DNA of 64,000 nucleotides, taken from positions 186,717,298 to 186,781,297 of the forward strand of contig NC_134138.1 in NCBI RefSeq assembly GCF_033958435.1, in the 5' to 3' direction. Below are positions 11,636 through 25,600 of this stretch, piece by piece (position 1 is the stretch's first letter; the number at the start of each line of letters is the position of its first letter). Under the pieces are notes generated by a model. It made no database searches, was not told the DNA's origin, and was given only the letters and a program-made list of their open reading frames with translations. Source of the DNA: Carettochelys insculpta. Lineage: Eukaryota > Chordata > Testudines > Carettochelyidae. A program made the translations under genes and the position numbers.

Positions 11636-13638
11636 CAAACACACAGCAAGCTTCTTGTCAATGCCTGAGCTTAGTAAGGCAGAAATTTGAGCTCTTCACC
11701 AAGCCACAGAAGTGAGATTAGATAGTAAATTATAATAAAATGCTTCTGACTCAAAATACAACTTCACATACTAATCGCATATAGCAGTAACTTGTAAGAA
11801 CACTGTCTACGGAGGAAGAACAAGCTACCTGAGGATCCTGTGGGTGAGGGAGGAGAAAGAGGAAAGAAAACATCTCACTCCATTTTACAGGAGCACTGGT
11901 CTCAGCAGTCTACTATCAAAAGCGGCAATTGAAAACACCTGCACATTTAACTGACACGGCATGTCAAAGAGTGCAGGAAATGCTATCTGGAAACTTTGCA
12001 AAGCATGTCAAAAGACACGTCCTTAACCCAGTCCAGGAGTTAGCCATGCTGCAGTAGAGTGGGAGCATTAAGTCTCAATGGATGCGGGGGCCTGAGACTT
12101 CATATCTTTCCTGGACACAGAACCTGATCATTTGGTTGGAACAAAAACCCCTTCCAGTATATCATGGTCTGGATCAGGTCACACTATTGGACATACCTAC
12201 ATTCACGAATGCCCTGATGTAAACCAAACGTGACCCACTGGGGTACTGGGGTCTGGAGGCATTTCTGGGCCCTACTGGCAATGGTCATAATTTTAACAGA
12301 ATTGCTATCACCTGGGAGAGCATCAGCAGGTATGCATACCTCCTGTGATCTTGCCCAATTAGAGCAATTGACACAGTGTGTTAGAGAAATCTTCTCTCTC
12401 AAACCTCTACTGGAAAAATCCAATTGTCTTACCAGTCTTTTGTTCTGTAAGATGATCTGAATGGTTTTTTTTGTGCCACCATAGTAGTTCAGATATGCAA
12501 ATATTGCTATGGTATCAAACTTTGATGCTTTTTCCCCCAAAAGTGTCCTCTGAATGCTAAATCAGCAACTCAGACACCCTAGTTCCAGGGGTGCTTAAGG
12601 GAATCTTGCTTTCCCTTATGGACTAAGTTCTTTGAGCTGGGAAGAAGGCATCTATATGAGTATTCCACCCTGGCAGACTTAAATCCATGTGTGCTTTAGC
12701 TGGGACCTGGGAATATGGAATTAGGGTACTTTATGACTCGAACAAGTGTCTCATACGACTGGGATGTCTTGTGATGACTGTGTGACCAGGCAAATCAACT
12801 GTCCCAATTGCGGGGGGGCGGGAGGGGAGAGAAAACCAACAATTTTTGGAGGCCTGTTGATGTCACTGTTTATGGAAAGGGGTGCAGCAGCGCTCCAAAG
12901 GGTGTGTGAAATTTTCTATCTACCTATCTGTATAAATGAAATAAGAGCATGGACTAGCATTAAGATAGAAGCCAAGCCAAACTGAAAGCTACGACCCATA
13001 CGTATCTTTGACAGAAGACTGCTCCACTGCCATCAGTAAATATGTGACACATGACTAAGCAGGTTAACCAAAGCCTCCGAGATTTTCCAAAAGGGCACAC
13101 CCACTTCAAGTCTTCCCCAAGTTAGCCACAAAAATTTAGGAGTCCCTGAAATCTCTTCACTTAGGGCCAGAATCACCCTCTCTAGCTGCCAGAGGCATAA
13201 GACACTTTGCAGAGAGATATCTCACCTGATCTGGACAATGAGGAAGAGGTCAGAAAAGAAAATCAATGTAATATTAAGGTGAGACAATGTAAAAGGATAT
13301 AAAAGTCAGAGGAAATGGTTACAATCAGAACAAAAGCCAACTGTAAGGTTGCCTCCAAAACGTGTTTCCAAATAAATAAAAAGTTTACTACCCAACTTAT
13401 GGAACTCTTAGAAGCAGAAAGCAAGCCTGAGCTTCCTTTTGGGTACATGGACAAAAGCAGTGGTTTCACATATACCCCAAAACAGAACTAAGTTTGTGCT
13501 TGGAGGAAAATATCCTGACCACAAATTTATGACCTATGGGAAAAAAAGCTAAGCCCTATTTTTCTAGCCAACATAGGTATGCATGTTTCCTACCACGTGA
13601 AACAGAGCTTCATCGGAACTTCTCCTAAACACCATCAT
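11636..13638. other. Intronic DNA, no gene seen
   Basis: Mixed AT-rich sequence without a credible gene. Reading frames up to 118 codons near 12,184-12,540 have no recognisable motif. A short G-rich stretch lies at 12,810-12,830. Confidence 0.6.
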
Positions 13639-13641
13639 TTA

Positions 13642-15397
13642 GGCTGCATCTGCACTATGAAATAAATTTGAATTTACTAATATCAATTTTGTAATTGTGG
13701 AATTCATAAGTTTGAATTTGACCATCCTCACCTCCCAATGTGCTCCTCACAAAGTCAATAAATTGCTGCCACACTCAATTGGCAAACATTCCAATTCCAG
13801 TTCCCTCATCCTTGTAGCATTCTGGGCATGCTCGCTGGTCTTTGAAATCATCTTCCCATATTGCATTTTCCTCATTCCCCTCCCATGGTAAGCAAACGTC
13901 CATTTTTCCCATTGCAAGGAAGGAAAAGCAGAGAGCCCACAGAAATGGCAAAAAAGCTTACAGAAATGTCACTTCAGTAAATGAATTCTCAACCGGACAT
14001 CCACTGAGTGCCCCCCGCCTCCCATGACTGCATCCAATCCCTGAAAATAAATACAAAGTCAGAAGAAAGAGGACAGAAAAATCTAGGAAAAAAAGATTTT
14101 TGACTTTCCCCTTCACTACACAAACATGGTGAACATGGGTGATGGTAGTGAAATATCATACACTGAACTTATAATGGAAATAGGAGTCTCCACTAGCCTC
14201 CTTCCCCCTGCCCAAAGGTGTTGAAGCATAACAGATAGATGTTAGTAAAAAAAATTTTATAACCAAAATATCAGACCAGCAGGTGTCTGCAATAGACAGC
14301 AACCTCTCAAAAATATTTTTGGTGGTGCGTGTGTGAGAGTAGGGAGGTGGGGCGCGGTGCTGTGGTCTGCAGCTGCAGAGCCACCTGGAATGATGAAGCA
14401 GCACCTCCCCACCCCCGACTATCTTAGCCACCAGGGGGAGACTTCTCCCAAGCAGCAGCAAGTCCCCGAATATCTTAGCTGCTGGGGGAGGCTTCCCCTC
14501 AGTGGCTCCAAGCACCAGCGGTCCCTTGCTAGGGGCGTGGGGGGGTTCAGTGGGGGAGCCAGTTGAAGTGGTCCCTCCCCCAACTATTTTAGCCACTGGG
14601 GGAGACCTCCCCCCAGCAGCTGCAAGCCCCCAAGATTTTTTCCCGCCCTTGGAGCCTTAAACGTATGTAAGATGGGACAAGGTACTGCCTGGCAGCATGG
14701 TCAGCACCAAACAGCAGGCATGTCCTTTTATTGGATTGGGGGCTACCCACGTGATATGGCTGAGCATGGGAAAGATCCCAACTGCATGGCGCCTGTGGGA
14801 GAGGGCGGGTGTTTGTGCACAAATGTAAAGAAGAACTGAGAAGAAGTTTCTTGGTGTCTTATGCAAGTGCAACCCCCACAACAGCCTTGTTGCCACGTGG
14901 TGTGGCAGTGCAGTGCAGAAAAAACAAGTGTAAAGACAGAACCATGAACTCCCTGCAGGGTATATTTGTAATGTGTAGATGCACTCACAGCGCTAATTGC
15001 AAAGAAAGACAGACAGACAGACAAACATTTCTCAGGCTCTCATACAAATATGAGCCCACAGCCACAGGCTTACTGCTCCTGCTTCGAAATTCGCTGTCTT
15101 CCTGTTACCTAATTCCGGCACACCTGGAGAGCAGCGGCCAGAGCAGAGCACTAAGGAGGCATTGTAGGTTATACACAGGACACCTCTGAAGGCTAATAAA
15201 TTCAACTTCCACACTAGCCTTTAATTGAACTTTTCAGTTTGAGCTTGATGCTACATCCATCAGGTAACAGTGATACTGTAATCTTGATATTAGTGTTCCC
15301 AAAACTGAGCTAATAGTATTTAAAGTGAAGATAGTCACGTGGTAATATCAAACTAACTGCCTTAAATTCAAATTTATCTTGTAGTGCAGACACAGCC
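13642..15397. mobile_element. Non-autonomous Harbinger-type element with TTA target duplication
   Basis: The ends are inverted: GGCTGCATCTGCACTATGAA on the left and, read backward, GGCTGTGTCTGCACTACAAG on the right, each followed by AATAAATTTGAATTTA or ATAAATTTGAATTTAA. TTA flanks both sides (13,639-13,641 and 15,398-15,400), the 3-bp TWA duplication expected of PIF/Harbinger. The 1.76-kb body encodes no transposase. A block near 15,090-15,190 (CTGTTACCTAATTCC...GGAGAGCAGC) matches one at 26,795-26,875 in the larger Harbinger element, so it is probably a deletion derivative of that family. A GC-rich patch lies at 14,320-14,660. Confidence 0.8.
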
Positions 15398-15583
15398 TTA
15401 GACTTGGGACAAGACACCTCCCTCACAGCAAAATCTAAGGCTGTGAAAACTACTGGAACAGAGCCAATAGTGTTAGCAGTAAGCCTCATGGAAATCTGGG
15501 CAACATCGTTCAGACTACTGACTACCAAAAGGACTCTGGATAGGTCTTTATTATATCTTTACTTGCAAGTGAAAAGAGAAACA

Positions 15584-16470
15584 CAATCGTAGGATTACAG
15601 GTCTGCAAAGGTCATGAAGTTCAGTACCCTATGGAAAGGCAGGGACTAGTTAAACCAAGAGCATGTCCAGACTGTTCAGAAAAACCTTCAGTGATAGCTT
15701 CCAGAAGAGGTTGTGGAATCTCTTACTCAAATGTTTAATTACTCACCTAGTTGGCAAGTTTTTCGTAAATATCCCTTGCTGTTGATTAAGACTATCACTT
15801 CTTATCCTACCATTAGTGAACATGGCAACCCTGGACATTTGACAATCTGTAACATTCCTGCCTCAGTTTTCTCTTCTCAGGGCTAAATATGCCCAGTTTA
15901 ACCTTTCCTCGTAGGTCAGGTTTTCTAAACCTAACTGTTGTTTGGATTCTCTCTAAAGTGTGGCACCCAGAATTGGACACAGTCCTCCAGCTGAGGCCTC
16001 ATCAAGCATATAACACTTAATACATCACAGAATTGTATTAGATTTTTCACTTCTGTGTCACACTGATTTCATTCAAACCGTGATCTATTACACCCACCAG
16101 ATCCTTTTCAGTGGTAATACCACCTACTCAGTTACTCCCCATTTTGTAGATATTCATTTCTTTTTTCCTTCAAAAGTAAAGCACTTTCACTTATCTTTAC
16201 TGACTTTCATGTTGAGTTCCGAGCAATTCTCCATTTTTGAGGTCATTGTGAATTCTAATTCTGCCCTTCAAAATACTTGCAATGCCCCCCAGCTCCAATT
16301 CATCTACAGATTGTATAGGCATACACTCTACTAAATTATCTAAATTATTAGTGAAAATACTGAATAGTACCTGATCCGGAACTGACCCTATGGACACCAA
16401 TAGCTACACCTTCCCAGTCTGATAGTAAACCATAACTACTTTGAGTATGGACTATTACAGTAGTTTTCAA
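15584..16470 (-). pseudogene. CR1 LINE reverse transcriptase fragment
   Basis: On the minus strand the frame at 16,197-16,400 reads VLFSIFTNNLDNLVE and then QSVDELELGGIAS, aligning with the ...[11 protein letters not shown]...SADDTKLGG block of the CR1 at 27-30 kb. The catalytic DD is lost (VDE). Further along, the stretch around GTGTGGCACCCAGAATTGGACACAG (plus strand) is the well-known C-terminal region of sauropsid CR1 elements. Both ends are truncated and the frames broken. Confidence 0.8.
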
Positions 16471-17960
16471 CCCATGTGCTGTGCCCCTCTTTTCTGTTAA
16501 CAAAGAGTTATTGGCCACAGATATAGATCCTTATAGATTGTCAGTGGTTCAATTTATAGAGTGACAGTGCTTATAAAACAGATGCTGTAGCTAAAAAGTT
16601 CTTACAGGGAGGCTATGGTGTTTGATGAGAGCAGTGATGGTTTATTTTTAATTAGTATAAAATTTGAAACACTGGCATTTCTCTAACAGGTCAAGGTAAG
16701 AGTTTAAATCCGGGGGAAACAATCTGAAGCAGAGTACTGGTGTGTGTAATTATAAGATAACGGAGAGATATGACAGTAAGCAAACCCAGTTTTCTCCACT
16801 AGGACAGAGGCATGAACCTGAGTGAGACTAAAAATAAATTAGGAAGGAACTGAGGTGCTGAAAAGTTATTAGCCTTTATACTAGGACCTGAGTTCAATGA
16901 GAAGTCATTTCAAAATCTGCACGTAAATAATTTTGGCTGTCTGCAGGTATTTGTAGAAACAGTAGCTCAGGAAAAAGAGCTCAAGATGCCAACTATCATC
17001 TAAATTCCCTTTATTTACCTCAGCTATTCAGTAATGAAATGTTATGGCTCTTAATAGAATCCTAAACTCAAGAGATTTCTACAGATCAAAAAAGTGTTAA
17101 GAAGGCCATCTCTGACACTGTATTAATACATCTCGCCTAACAGGCCAAATCAGGTGGGACTGTCACAGTACGTGAGGTTCTGGTGGCAAGAGGTAAAATA
17201 CTGAGCCATTCTTCTGAAACAGAAGATCACTACACTGTTGTTTACCCAGACACTCATAGCAACCAAAAGCACAAGCAAACCCTGCTCTGAGAAGAAAGGT
17301 CTTAGTAATAAGTAAGTGCAAGAAATGTAATGTGGGTTTTGGAACCTCTGAATACAGTACTCAGTTTGCAGCAAGCGTATCATAAGTTTTGAATATTAAG
17401 AACAAAATTAAATTGTATGTTGACTGAATTTTTAGGATTTACAATGTTCAAACATAATGTATGGGGAGAGCTTGGGCTCGGAGGCGCAGAAAAGTAAAAA
17501 TCTGCTGACGAGAGACTAAAATGAAGTAAGGATAAAGGTGTGAGATCAACAAATGTAAAACTCAAAGCACATAGTGTCTTCTCCTTACTTGATCCTTATT
17601 GTAAAAGCAATGGTATTAACTCCAAAGTTATGTAACAAAATAAGGGGTAATCAGTTTCTTGGTTTTGCTGTAAAGTCACATCTGAAAGATCCCAACTTTA
17701 CAAGACACCCACAATTCAATGAGCTTTATATGTCCCCTGGCGAAGGCAGAAATTATAAATTTTCTAGTCTCTATGGTGCCCCAGGACTGCTTGTTAACAT
17801 CAAAGAGAAACACCCTCATGTTTTCATGCTTAATTTTATTCTCTACCCTTCTCCCTCATGCCAAATTCAAACAGCAAATCAAAATTTTTACATTTCTCCC
17901 TTCCTCTCCAATTCTCCTCATAATTACTCTACTCCATGAAGAGTTCTCTCACGCCAAACA
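16471..17960. other. AT-rich intronic DNA, no gene seen
   Basis: There is no credible gene. A CAGTAGTTTTCAACCCATG stretch near 16,457 resembles an hAT-type end (compare CAGTGACTCTCAACCTTTCC at 20.3 kb), but I could not find a partner end. Confidence 0.55.
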
Positions 17961-17964
17961 CCAA

Positions 17965-18130
17965 TAAGAATCAGAGGGGCAGCCATGTTAGTCTGCATTC
18001 ACAAAAACAGGTAAGTCCTGTGGCCACTAATAGACTAACAGATTTATTGGAGCATAAGCTTTCATGGGCAGAGACCCACTTTGTCAGATGTATGGAAACC
18101 TGTGGAACGAGTAGAAGAGGTATTAGACTG
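17965..18130 (-). mobile_element. Penelope-like element 3' tail fragment
   Basis: This reads as the reverse of the tail seen at 31,800-31,920: GCAGCCATGTTAGTCTGCAT, a GCCAC..AATAGACTAACAGAT stretch, then GCATAAGCTTTCATGGGC and AGACCCACTTTGTCAGA. The AGCTTTCATGGG...GACCCACTT block is common to all PLE copies in this window. No coding part remains. Confidence 0.75.
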
Positions 18131-19484
18131 GATGCTTTCCCTCTCAATCAATCATGCTATGCTATTGTCAGCAATGCAGAGGAACCATAAAAAGAAAAAT
18201 TTTAAAATTCTCACTGAACACTCAAAAGCCTCAAATAATGTGAAGCAGGGTTTTCAGACAACAGATTGGGCAATGTGAGAAACTGCTGCCTGTGTAATAA
18301 TGTGACTATTCAAAGTAAAGATTCTGTTCTACTCTGGACATCTATTCACTCCAAAATTTTGCTGTCTTTGAACTTGGTTGTGAAAAACCTGTTTAGTGAC
18401 ATGATTCTATTATGTGACAGTCAATGCAGGAGGGTGCACAAGTTTAGCATTATGCCAGCTAACTCATTCTTTCACAGCCATAGTCAAATGGTAACATTTG
18501 TAGTGTGGATAAGCCCTTAGTGTGAAATAGCCATACAAATCAGACTGTGTCCAGCTTCTACCACGTATCAGCGATATTCCTCCCTGAAAAATAGCTGTAC
18601 AATTGTGATACAGTAACTGAGTAGTACCACTGCACTGTTACTGAGATGATAATTGGAATGGTTTTCTGAGTCAATCAAGTAAGTATGTCATTTGTGACTA
18701 ACTTGCCTCAAGGATAGATTTTTTTTCAATAATAACCAATTGAAATAATATTTCACACGAGACACCCTGAGACACATCTTCACTATTACATAAAGAAATA
18801 TAAAAAAATTCAAAATGTGTACCAATATCTAACAGTTACTGAAAATGGCCTATTTGTTTGGTCATATAAATAGAACAGAAAGGCTAAACAGAATATATAT
18901 TTTATGCTTCCATAATTTAAAACTAACTAGACTGGCACGCAAAAGTGGTTCCATGAAAGGGACCATTTTTGTTCCCCTACCAGTTTGGGCTGAAATACTG
19001 CATTAGCAGCTTCCCTCTCACAACGATATAGAGATGGAGAGATTGCTGTGTGCTACTAACAAGCTCCCTATTGGGACAAGCAGCTTTAAAAATACTGAGC
19101 AGAATTCACTGAAGATGGGGAAGAGAATGTGTGACCTTATTTTTAAAGTTACTAAGCACAACGATAAGCAAATCCACACTTCTCCAGAAACAAAAGTATT
19201 GAGCACCAACAGCCACAAAAGCCAAAAGCAATGTGACCACAAATAGAAATCTTGATGTCCAAAAACTCTCAAATGATGAATATGCCTTAAAGATACACAA
19301 TGAACAGTAAACTTCTTGCCTGTCTACACACAGTAGTTGTGTAGGTTAAGCAAACCCACGGTAATTAAATAATTTTAGCATTCTATTGTGTTTAGATAAG
19401 GCCTTCATTACCTTAGGTAACAATGAAATTAAGTAGAAGATATCAGATGGTGAACAAATTTTGGCAAACTTAACAGGCACTTAC
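18131..19484. other. SEPTIN7 intron, no other feature seen
   Basis: AT-rich sequence downstream (in gene orientation) of the last SEPTIN7 exon found in the window. Several 60-85-codon frames are random. No further SEPTIN7 exon is visible here. Confidence 0.6.
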
Positions 19485-19610
19485 TTAGTTAGCTGTCCTT
19501 TATTTTTGTTGTTGTCAACTCCATTGTATGTAACAGCTGCCAGTTTTCTGCTCCTGTAGTTCTCATAGTGCACGTTGTTAGTGACATCCTTCAGGTCCTG
19601 CATATGAGTT
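19485..19610 (-). CDS. SEPTIN7: SEPTIN7 exon: [18 protein letters not shown] to KNKGQLT
   Basis: A 126-bp exon encoding the end of the GTPase/septin-unique region ([19 protein letters not shown], then [10 protein letters not shown]). The acceptor is ...TTCACAG and the donor is AA|GTAAGTG. It starts by completing an Arg codon split with the previous exon (AG|A) and ends with two bases of a Lys codon (AA|G). The next exon should begin with G and encode the start of the C-terminal coiled coil, but it is not found to the left. Confidence 0.95.
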
Positions 19611-22600
19611 CTGTGAATACAAAAAAAGGCTCAGCAGAGCTCCTTCTTCGTGAATCTCAAACATGATCTGAAAATCAGATCAGGTCATCTTCATTTTGCA
19701 GCTTTAATAATCCTTATTTATACAGTTCTATTGAAATAACGAGGATAAAAGAAATAACTTCTAGAAAATAGTCTTGTTCATGGAAGAACCAATATAAAAG
19801 CCCACTGTCAAACACTACATAACTAATTCAAATGTCTAATCCTGTGATGATCAACACACTAGACAGCTGAGTGTAGCCAGTTATCTTGAGCCCTAAAAAC
19901 TCAAAAATCATCGCTTTCAAAATAATTTTTTAAACAAATTTTCTGAGAATAAAAAAAGTTCTGAAGAGCTTTCTCAAAAAATTATTTACGTTTTCAGAAT
20001 AACGTCACTGGTGTGCTTCAGAACTGGTTGGACACCACAGTGTCGGGACAAACGAAAATTGCAGGCATTGAGAACCACTACTCTACAGATGTCTGCAACT
20101 GATAACATCCCTAAACTAGGTTAGGGAAGTACACTAAAAGTCGTTCTCTGGCACTTGGATAACTGGCACTCTCAACTAACTGACATCTGCTCCACTGCCA
20201 GCTACCCAGCTGGGCTGGCTGCTGTGCTCAACTATCTGGAAAATTTGATTATCCAGCAACTTCTGTTCCCCAGGGTTGCTGGATAATCAAGATTCTACTG
20301 TAGAAAATTCCCTAGTGCAGTGACTCTCAACCTTTCCAAACTACTGCATCCCCCTTAGGAGTTTGATTTGTCTTGCATACTCTTAATTTACAACTCACAA
20401 ACTACTTGATTGCAAAAATCAGACAAAAATACAGTGTCAGCATACTACTACTAAAAATTGCTTATTTGTGCATTTTTACTATACAATAGAAAAATAAACT
20501 GGAATATAAATAATGCATTTACATTTCACCCTTTAGTATAAAGAACAGTACAAAAAAGTGACTACCTATATGGAATTTTAGCCTGTATAGACTTCAGTAG
20601 TACTTTTTATGATGACTTATGTAAAACTGTGCAAATATTAGATCATTTGTTATATCATCAGGAAGACATCTGTGCACCCCCGTAGTACAGGTACTCTGGA
20701 TTGAGAACCACTGACTGATGAACAACAAGTCACGACATATTATGAGACTATTATTCTTGTAAAATGAAGCAAAAGGTCTTGGAATTATAAATATTCTGCA
20801 CTTCTTGTACAACAAAAAGCAGGTTAATATTTAACATTTGCACAGGAGTGAAGGATGTCTTAAAGAATATACAATATAAGGAGACAGAAAACATATATGT
20901 TCTGTGCTCTTGTATTCAACTAACATCCTTTCACAATAGGTGTGCAACGTTCCCCATAATCTACTTACCTTATCAACATGTTCCTCAGAATTGTGAAGTC
21001 ACAGTGTTCACCATTTTCAACTGTAGGGAAACGAGGAGAAGAGAAGATAAAATGTATGTTGAGACAGTGCAACCAAACTTGTGCCATATGTAAGATAGAG
21101 GAAGATACTGAGATGGAACATATACGAGCACTAATGTTTTCCTATGTATATTCCTCCCATATCCCTATATGTTCTAACAGAATTTAATACTTTTCATTGC
21201 GGCCTACATCCAACAGCTTCACAGACACTCAAAATGTAGGTCAGTCAACCTAACACAGAAATGCAGTAGCTGTTGGACATTACGTAACATTTCACAAGTT
21301 CAGGACAGAAAGTGAAGAACAATTTCAAAATTATATAGGTGGTATTTTTAAGCTGGTGCCACTCTGTTTTAAATTTTTTAAATCTATATTAAAATCATAA
21401 CTGAAAGATGAGACAAAGTTCTAAATTTCTCTGTGCACTTAGTGAAACTAATTAAATAAGGGCTGTTTAATGTACAGCTCCGTCTACATGGAAAATTGCC
21501 AACTTGTATAAATCTCAGTTTCACAGAGAAAAGCCATTTATGATATATCATAAGAAAATGACTGTAAAATAAGTTGGTAGGGGAGATGAGCAGCAACCCT
21601 AATACTATAAATGACATTTTAAAAACTGATTAGATTTCACTCCTGACAGTATTTCTAAGCAAGCAGAAAGCACTAGCCCCAAACACGTTTTATCATGTTT
21701 TGGAACATACATCCATACATATGTTTACAAGGAGCTACTCAATCTGGTACTAGCTGAGGAAAATTCCATGGTGCGTACGTTACAAATTTTACATTGTCAT
21801 GTTAGCACATAAAAATACAAACCAATTTAACAAGTGAAGTAACATCAAATTTAATACCAGGAAAGTTCTGCCGACTTAACAAGTACAACAGTTAATTTTT
21901 CAATGGTAAAGTCTAAACTTATAGCATTTTAAAGGTATTAAAAAAAAAGAATCCAGGAACTTTAAGGCTGTATGCTGACTTCACCAGAAAGCAAGAGTAA
22001 GGTTATCTGCACAATAAGGTAATAATTAAACTTATCTTCACAATCCCAGCGTCCTGATTTGGCAACACATTCTCAAATAAGGTCACAATACCTATCCAAC
22101 AAGTTGTGCCATCACACTCATCATGTGACCTTTCCTGAGGACAAAGCCTACTGGGATCAGGAATATCTTGTTTTAAGAATGTCAGGTATATGACATATAC
22201 TTAAGAAAGACAATGAAATTTCAGTTACACCCAAATAACCAAAAGCTTTTTATTTACCAATGAACTATATAAATCTGACAAAGAATCCTACAGTAAAAAA
22301 AAATAGTACAGTATATTAACAAATCCTCTTAAAAAAAAGCTTTCCAGTTTACTAAAATCCCACCTATAAACCAACACATTCTTGATTTCCAAAAATAAAT
22401 TAAATCAAAATACATGAATACCCACCAAACTTCATACTAAAATTGCTGATTCTATCTGGATTGGTAATGTATGCCAAGTTTGAAAATCAGAAACCTATTA
22501 ACTAAGGTTCCCTCTAATTTTTTTCCATTTGCGTGTGGATTTTCCCCCCCTCCATGAACAGAATAATTTTTCATGTGCACCAAGGCATATTTGAATGTGC

Positions 22601-25600
22601 ACCATTAGTGGAAATAAAACCTTGCTGTGGGTACCCAATCAGTGGGGAGCATTTCAATTTTTCCTCAGTGGCTGCATAAGTGCACAGCTTATAGGACACA
22701 CTGTTTTTGACTGACTATTTAGACACCATACAGAGGAATTCTAACCTACAAGATGTAGGCCATCACCTCTCAAGTGTATGAGACTGGTAAGTGACTAAGG
22801 ATATGTCTACACCTGGGAATAAAGCTGAATTTGTTAGTCGACTGTTTAACACGAGATACTATGAAGTTGAATTTTGAGCACCCTGAGCTGCTCACAAAGT
22901 TGATATAGCGTGCTCCACACAAGGCATCCCAAGTCTGACTGTGGAAGCAGTGCATTGTGGGCACCTATCCTACAGTTCCTGTGGACTTGCAGTGTTTTGG
23001 GATTTTGTGCCAGAAAAAATGTCTCCACAAGTGGCTCTGGATTTCTGATGTAATCATCCCAGAATGCATTTCCCTAACTTCTCGCTGAAAACAAACTGCA
23101 CTTTCACATAGTTTTATACTGACTACCATCCACCATTACAAACACTAACATGGATACCTAGTCACTTCAAAGTTTGTTGCAGTGTTTTGTGCTCAGCTCC
23201 CACACTGCAATGCAGTGTCTTCTGAATGTACTGCTTTGTGCAGTACCAGCGCACTGCTGCTGGGGGTACTGATGGACGTGAAGATCTGGAGAGAAGCACT
23301 GCAGAGATGCTGACAGCACTGGAAGACCTGAACAGCATGGAGGGCAGGTTCTAGACCAGTGAAACCAGCTCAGACTGATGAGATTGCATCATATTGTAGT
23401 CATGGGATGATCAGCAATGGATGCAAAACTTCTGTATGCATAAGGCCACTTTCAAAGAACTTTGTGAAGTGCTGTCTCCTGCTCTGAAGCACAGCGATAC
23501 CAGAATGAGACCTGCTTTGACAGTTGACAAGCATGTGGCAATTGCTTTGTGGAAGTCTGCAATGCCAGATAGCCACCACATAGCAGGAGACCAATTTGGA
23601 GTGGGCAAATCTACAGTTGGGGTTGCTGTCATTCAGGTAGTCAAGGCTATCAACAAGCTTCTCCTACGAAAGACAGTGACTCTGGGAAATGTGCAGGAGA
23701 TAGTGGACAGACTTGATTGCATGGGGTGCCCTAACTGCAGTGTGGCCATAGATGGAATGTACATCCCCATCCTAGCACCAGACCACCAGGCTTCAGGGTA
23801 CATTAACCACAGGGGGCACTTCTCTATGGTGTTGCAGGTTTTGGAGGATTACAAAGGTCGTTTCATCGGCAAGGGTCTGGTCTGTTTACAAGGCTCCAGA
23901 GTGGAACTTTCTCCCCAGACCAGAAAATTAACTTTGAGGGCGTGGTAATGCCCATAGTGGTTCTGGGTAATCCTGCTTACCCCTTGTTCCCTTGGCTCAT
24001 GAAACCACATACAGACACCCTTGACTCCCGTAAGGAGTTCTTTAACTACAGGCTGTGCAGACGCAGAATGGCGGTAGAATGTGCCTTTGGCCATTTACAA
24101 GCCAAGTTCAGGTAGTTTCTGATCCACTCAGACCTCAATGAAGAGAACACTACCCGTGTCATTAGGACCTGCCATATTCTTCATAACATTTGAGAGTTGG
24201 GGGGGGTGCTAAGTTTCACACCTGGGGCGGGGTGGGGGGCATGGATGAGGCACGGATCCTGGCAAGAAATTATAAACAACTGACCCCAAAGGAAAGCAGG
24301 AAAGCCCAGACGAACTGAAAATCAGGGATGCCTTGAAAACCAAGTTTGTGAATGACTGTGAAGGGTGCTAACTGTCAGCCCCCACAACCCACACTGTTTT
24401 CTTGCCCTTTATGATACCTCCTCTTCAACCGCATGACAACCGTCACCACCTACCCTTCCCCAAAGCAAGTTAACCATTAAACGAAACTTTTTCCAAACTA
24501 TAATGTTTTTATTTAGGGGGCACTAATGGCAGAGTGGTGGGTATAGGGAAAATATTCGGATAAGATGATCATGGCTTGTCACAGGTTAGCCTTCTGCTGG
24601 GGGGTGACTTTGTGGGGCTAGAGTGCAGGGCTCTCTGTGACCTTCCTCCCTCCTTCTGGGTCCCCAATGAGAGGAGGGAGCAGGATGTGTTGAAATAGGA
24701 AGTACAGGGGAGTGCACTGAGTGGTTTGAGGGAGGTCTAAAATGCTGGTGTCTGGAATGGCTGTGAGGATGCAGTGCCCTGTCCAGGGGAGGAGAACGAA
24801 TGTGGTGACTGGAGAGGCCTGGAGATACTAGGCCCCCAAAAGGGAAGGTAATGTGTAAGAACAGGGTGGCATGTAATGGAGCACATTTTGGAGGGGGGTG
24901 CAAAGTTCACTGACTGTTTTCCCAAGCACTGCTTCAGTTAAGGCACAGGTCCCCAATTGTGATTTCTCAATAAGTGACTCAATCAATTCAGTATGCCTGT
25001 TCATTAAGGACAGCATGCATTGGTGCTTAACAGTTCATCATGATTTTCCTCCAGTCAGTCAGCTCTCTTTTTCCTTTGTTACATCAAAATAACTCTCCAA
25101 CATTTCATGCTAGGACTTCTTCCTCCTCCACATTTGGAGCAACCTCTTATGGGTGGAACTGGGGCCTCTCTATCATCTAGCAAGGTCCTGATAAAATAAA
25201 TTTAGAAATGTTAATGGCATTGTCGATAGCAATATTTTTATTTTTACTCAGAAGTATGACCATACTGACAGAATGAATGGCTGTCTGTCTCTATGGAAGA
25301 ATATATTGCAACTGCAAGATCACTTTGGTGACTGTAAGACTACAGACAGCATGATTCCAATCGTAACAATTTAAGCTCTTCTAGGGCCAAGGTTTACCTT
25401 CAACACTTTGGTAAGCTATCTTCAGTTCGAGCCCACCTTTCTTAAAGCAACATGGTTTGCGTGCATGTATCCCAGCAGACACTGTCCCATGGGAGAGTGG
25501 GTGGCTGTATTCTGGCATTCTTAAAGCAGTGACTGGATTTAAAAGCAACCATGTCAGAAGTTTAAAAAAAACAAAAACAAAAAAAAAGTCACTCCAGGCG

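Noticed and set aside
15000..15030. AGAC repeat as a functional microsatellite
   Set aside because: Only about five units; ordinary simple sequence within a Harbinger-type element.
1..19484. Remaining 3' SEPTIN7 exons (coiled coil, stop codon)
   Set aside because: I looked on the minus strand for the Glu/Lys-rich coiled-coil and the terminal Lys-rich residues and found no match; they are presumably beyond the left edge.
24586..24925. 105- and 62-codon His/Pro-rich minus frames
   Set aside because: Inside the non-coding middle of the Harbinger element, without motif; neither transposase nor Myb-like.
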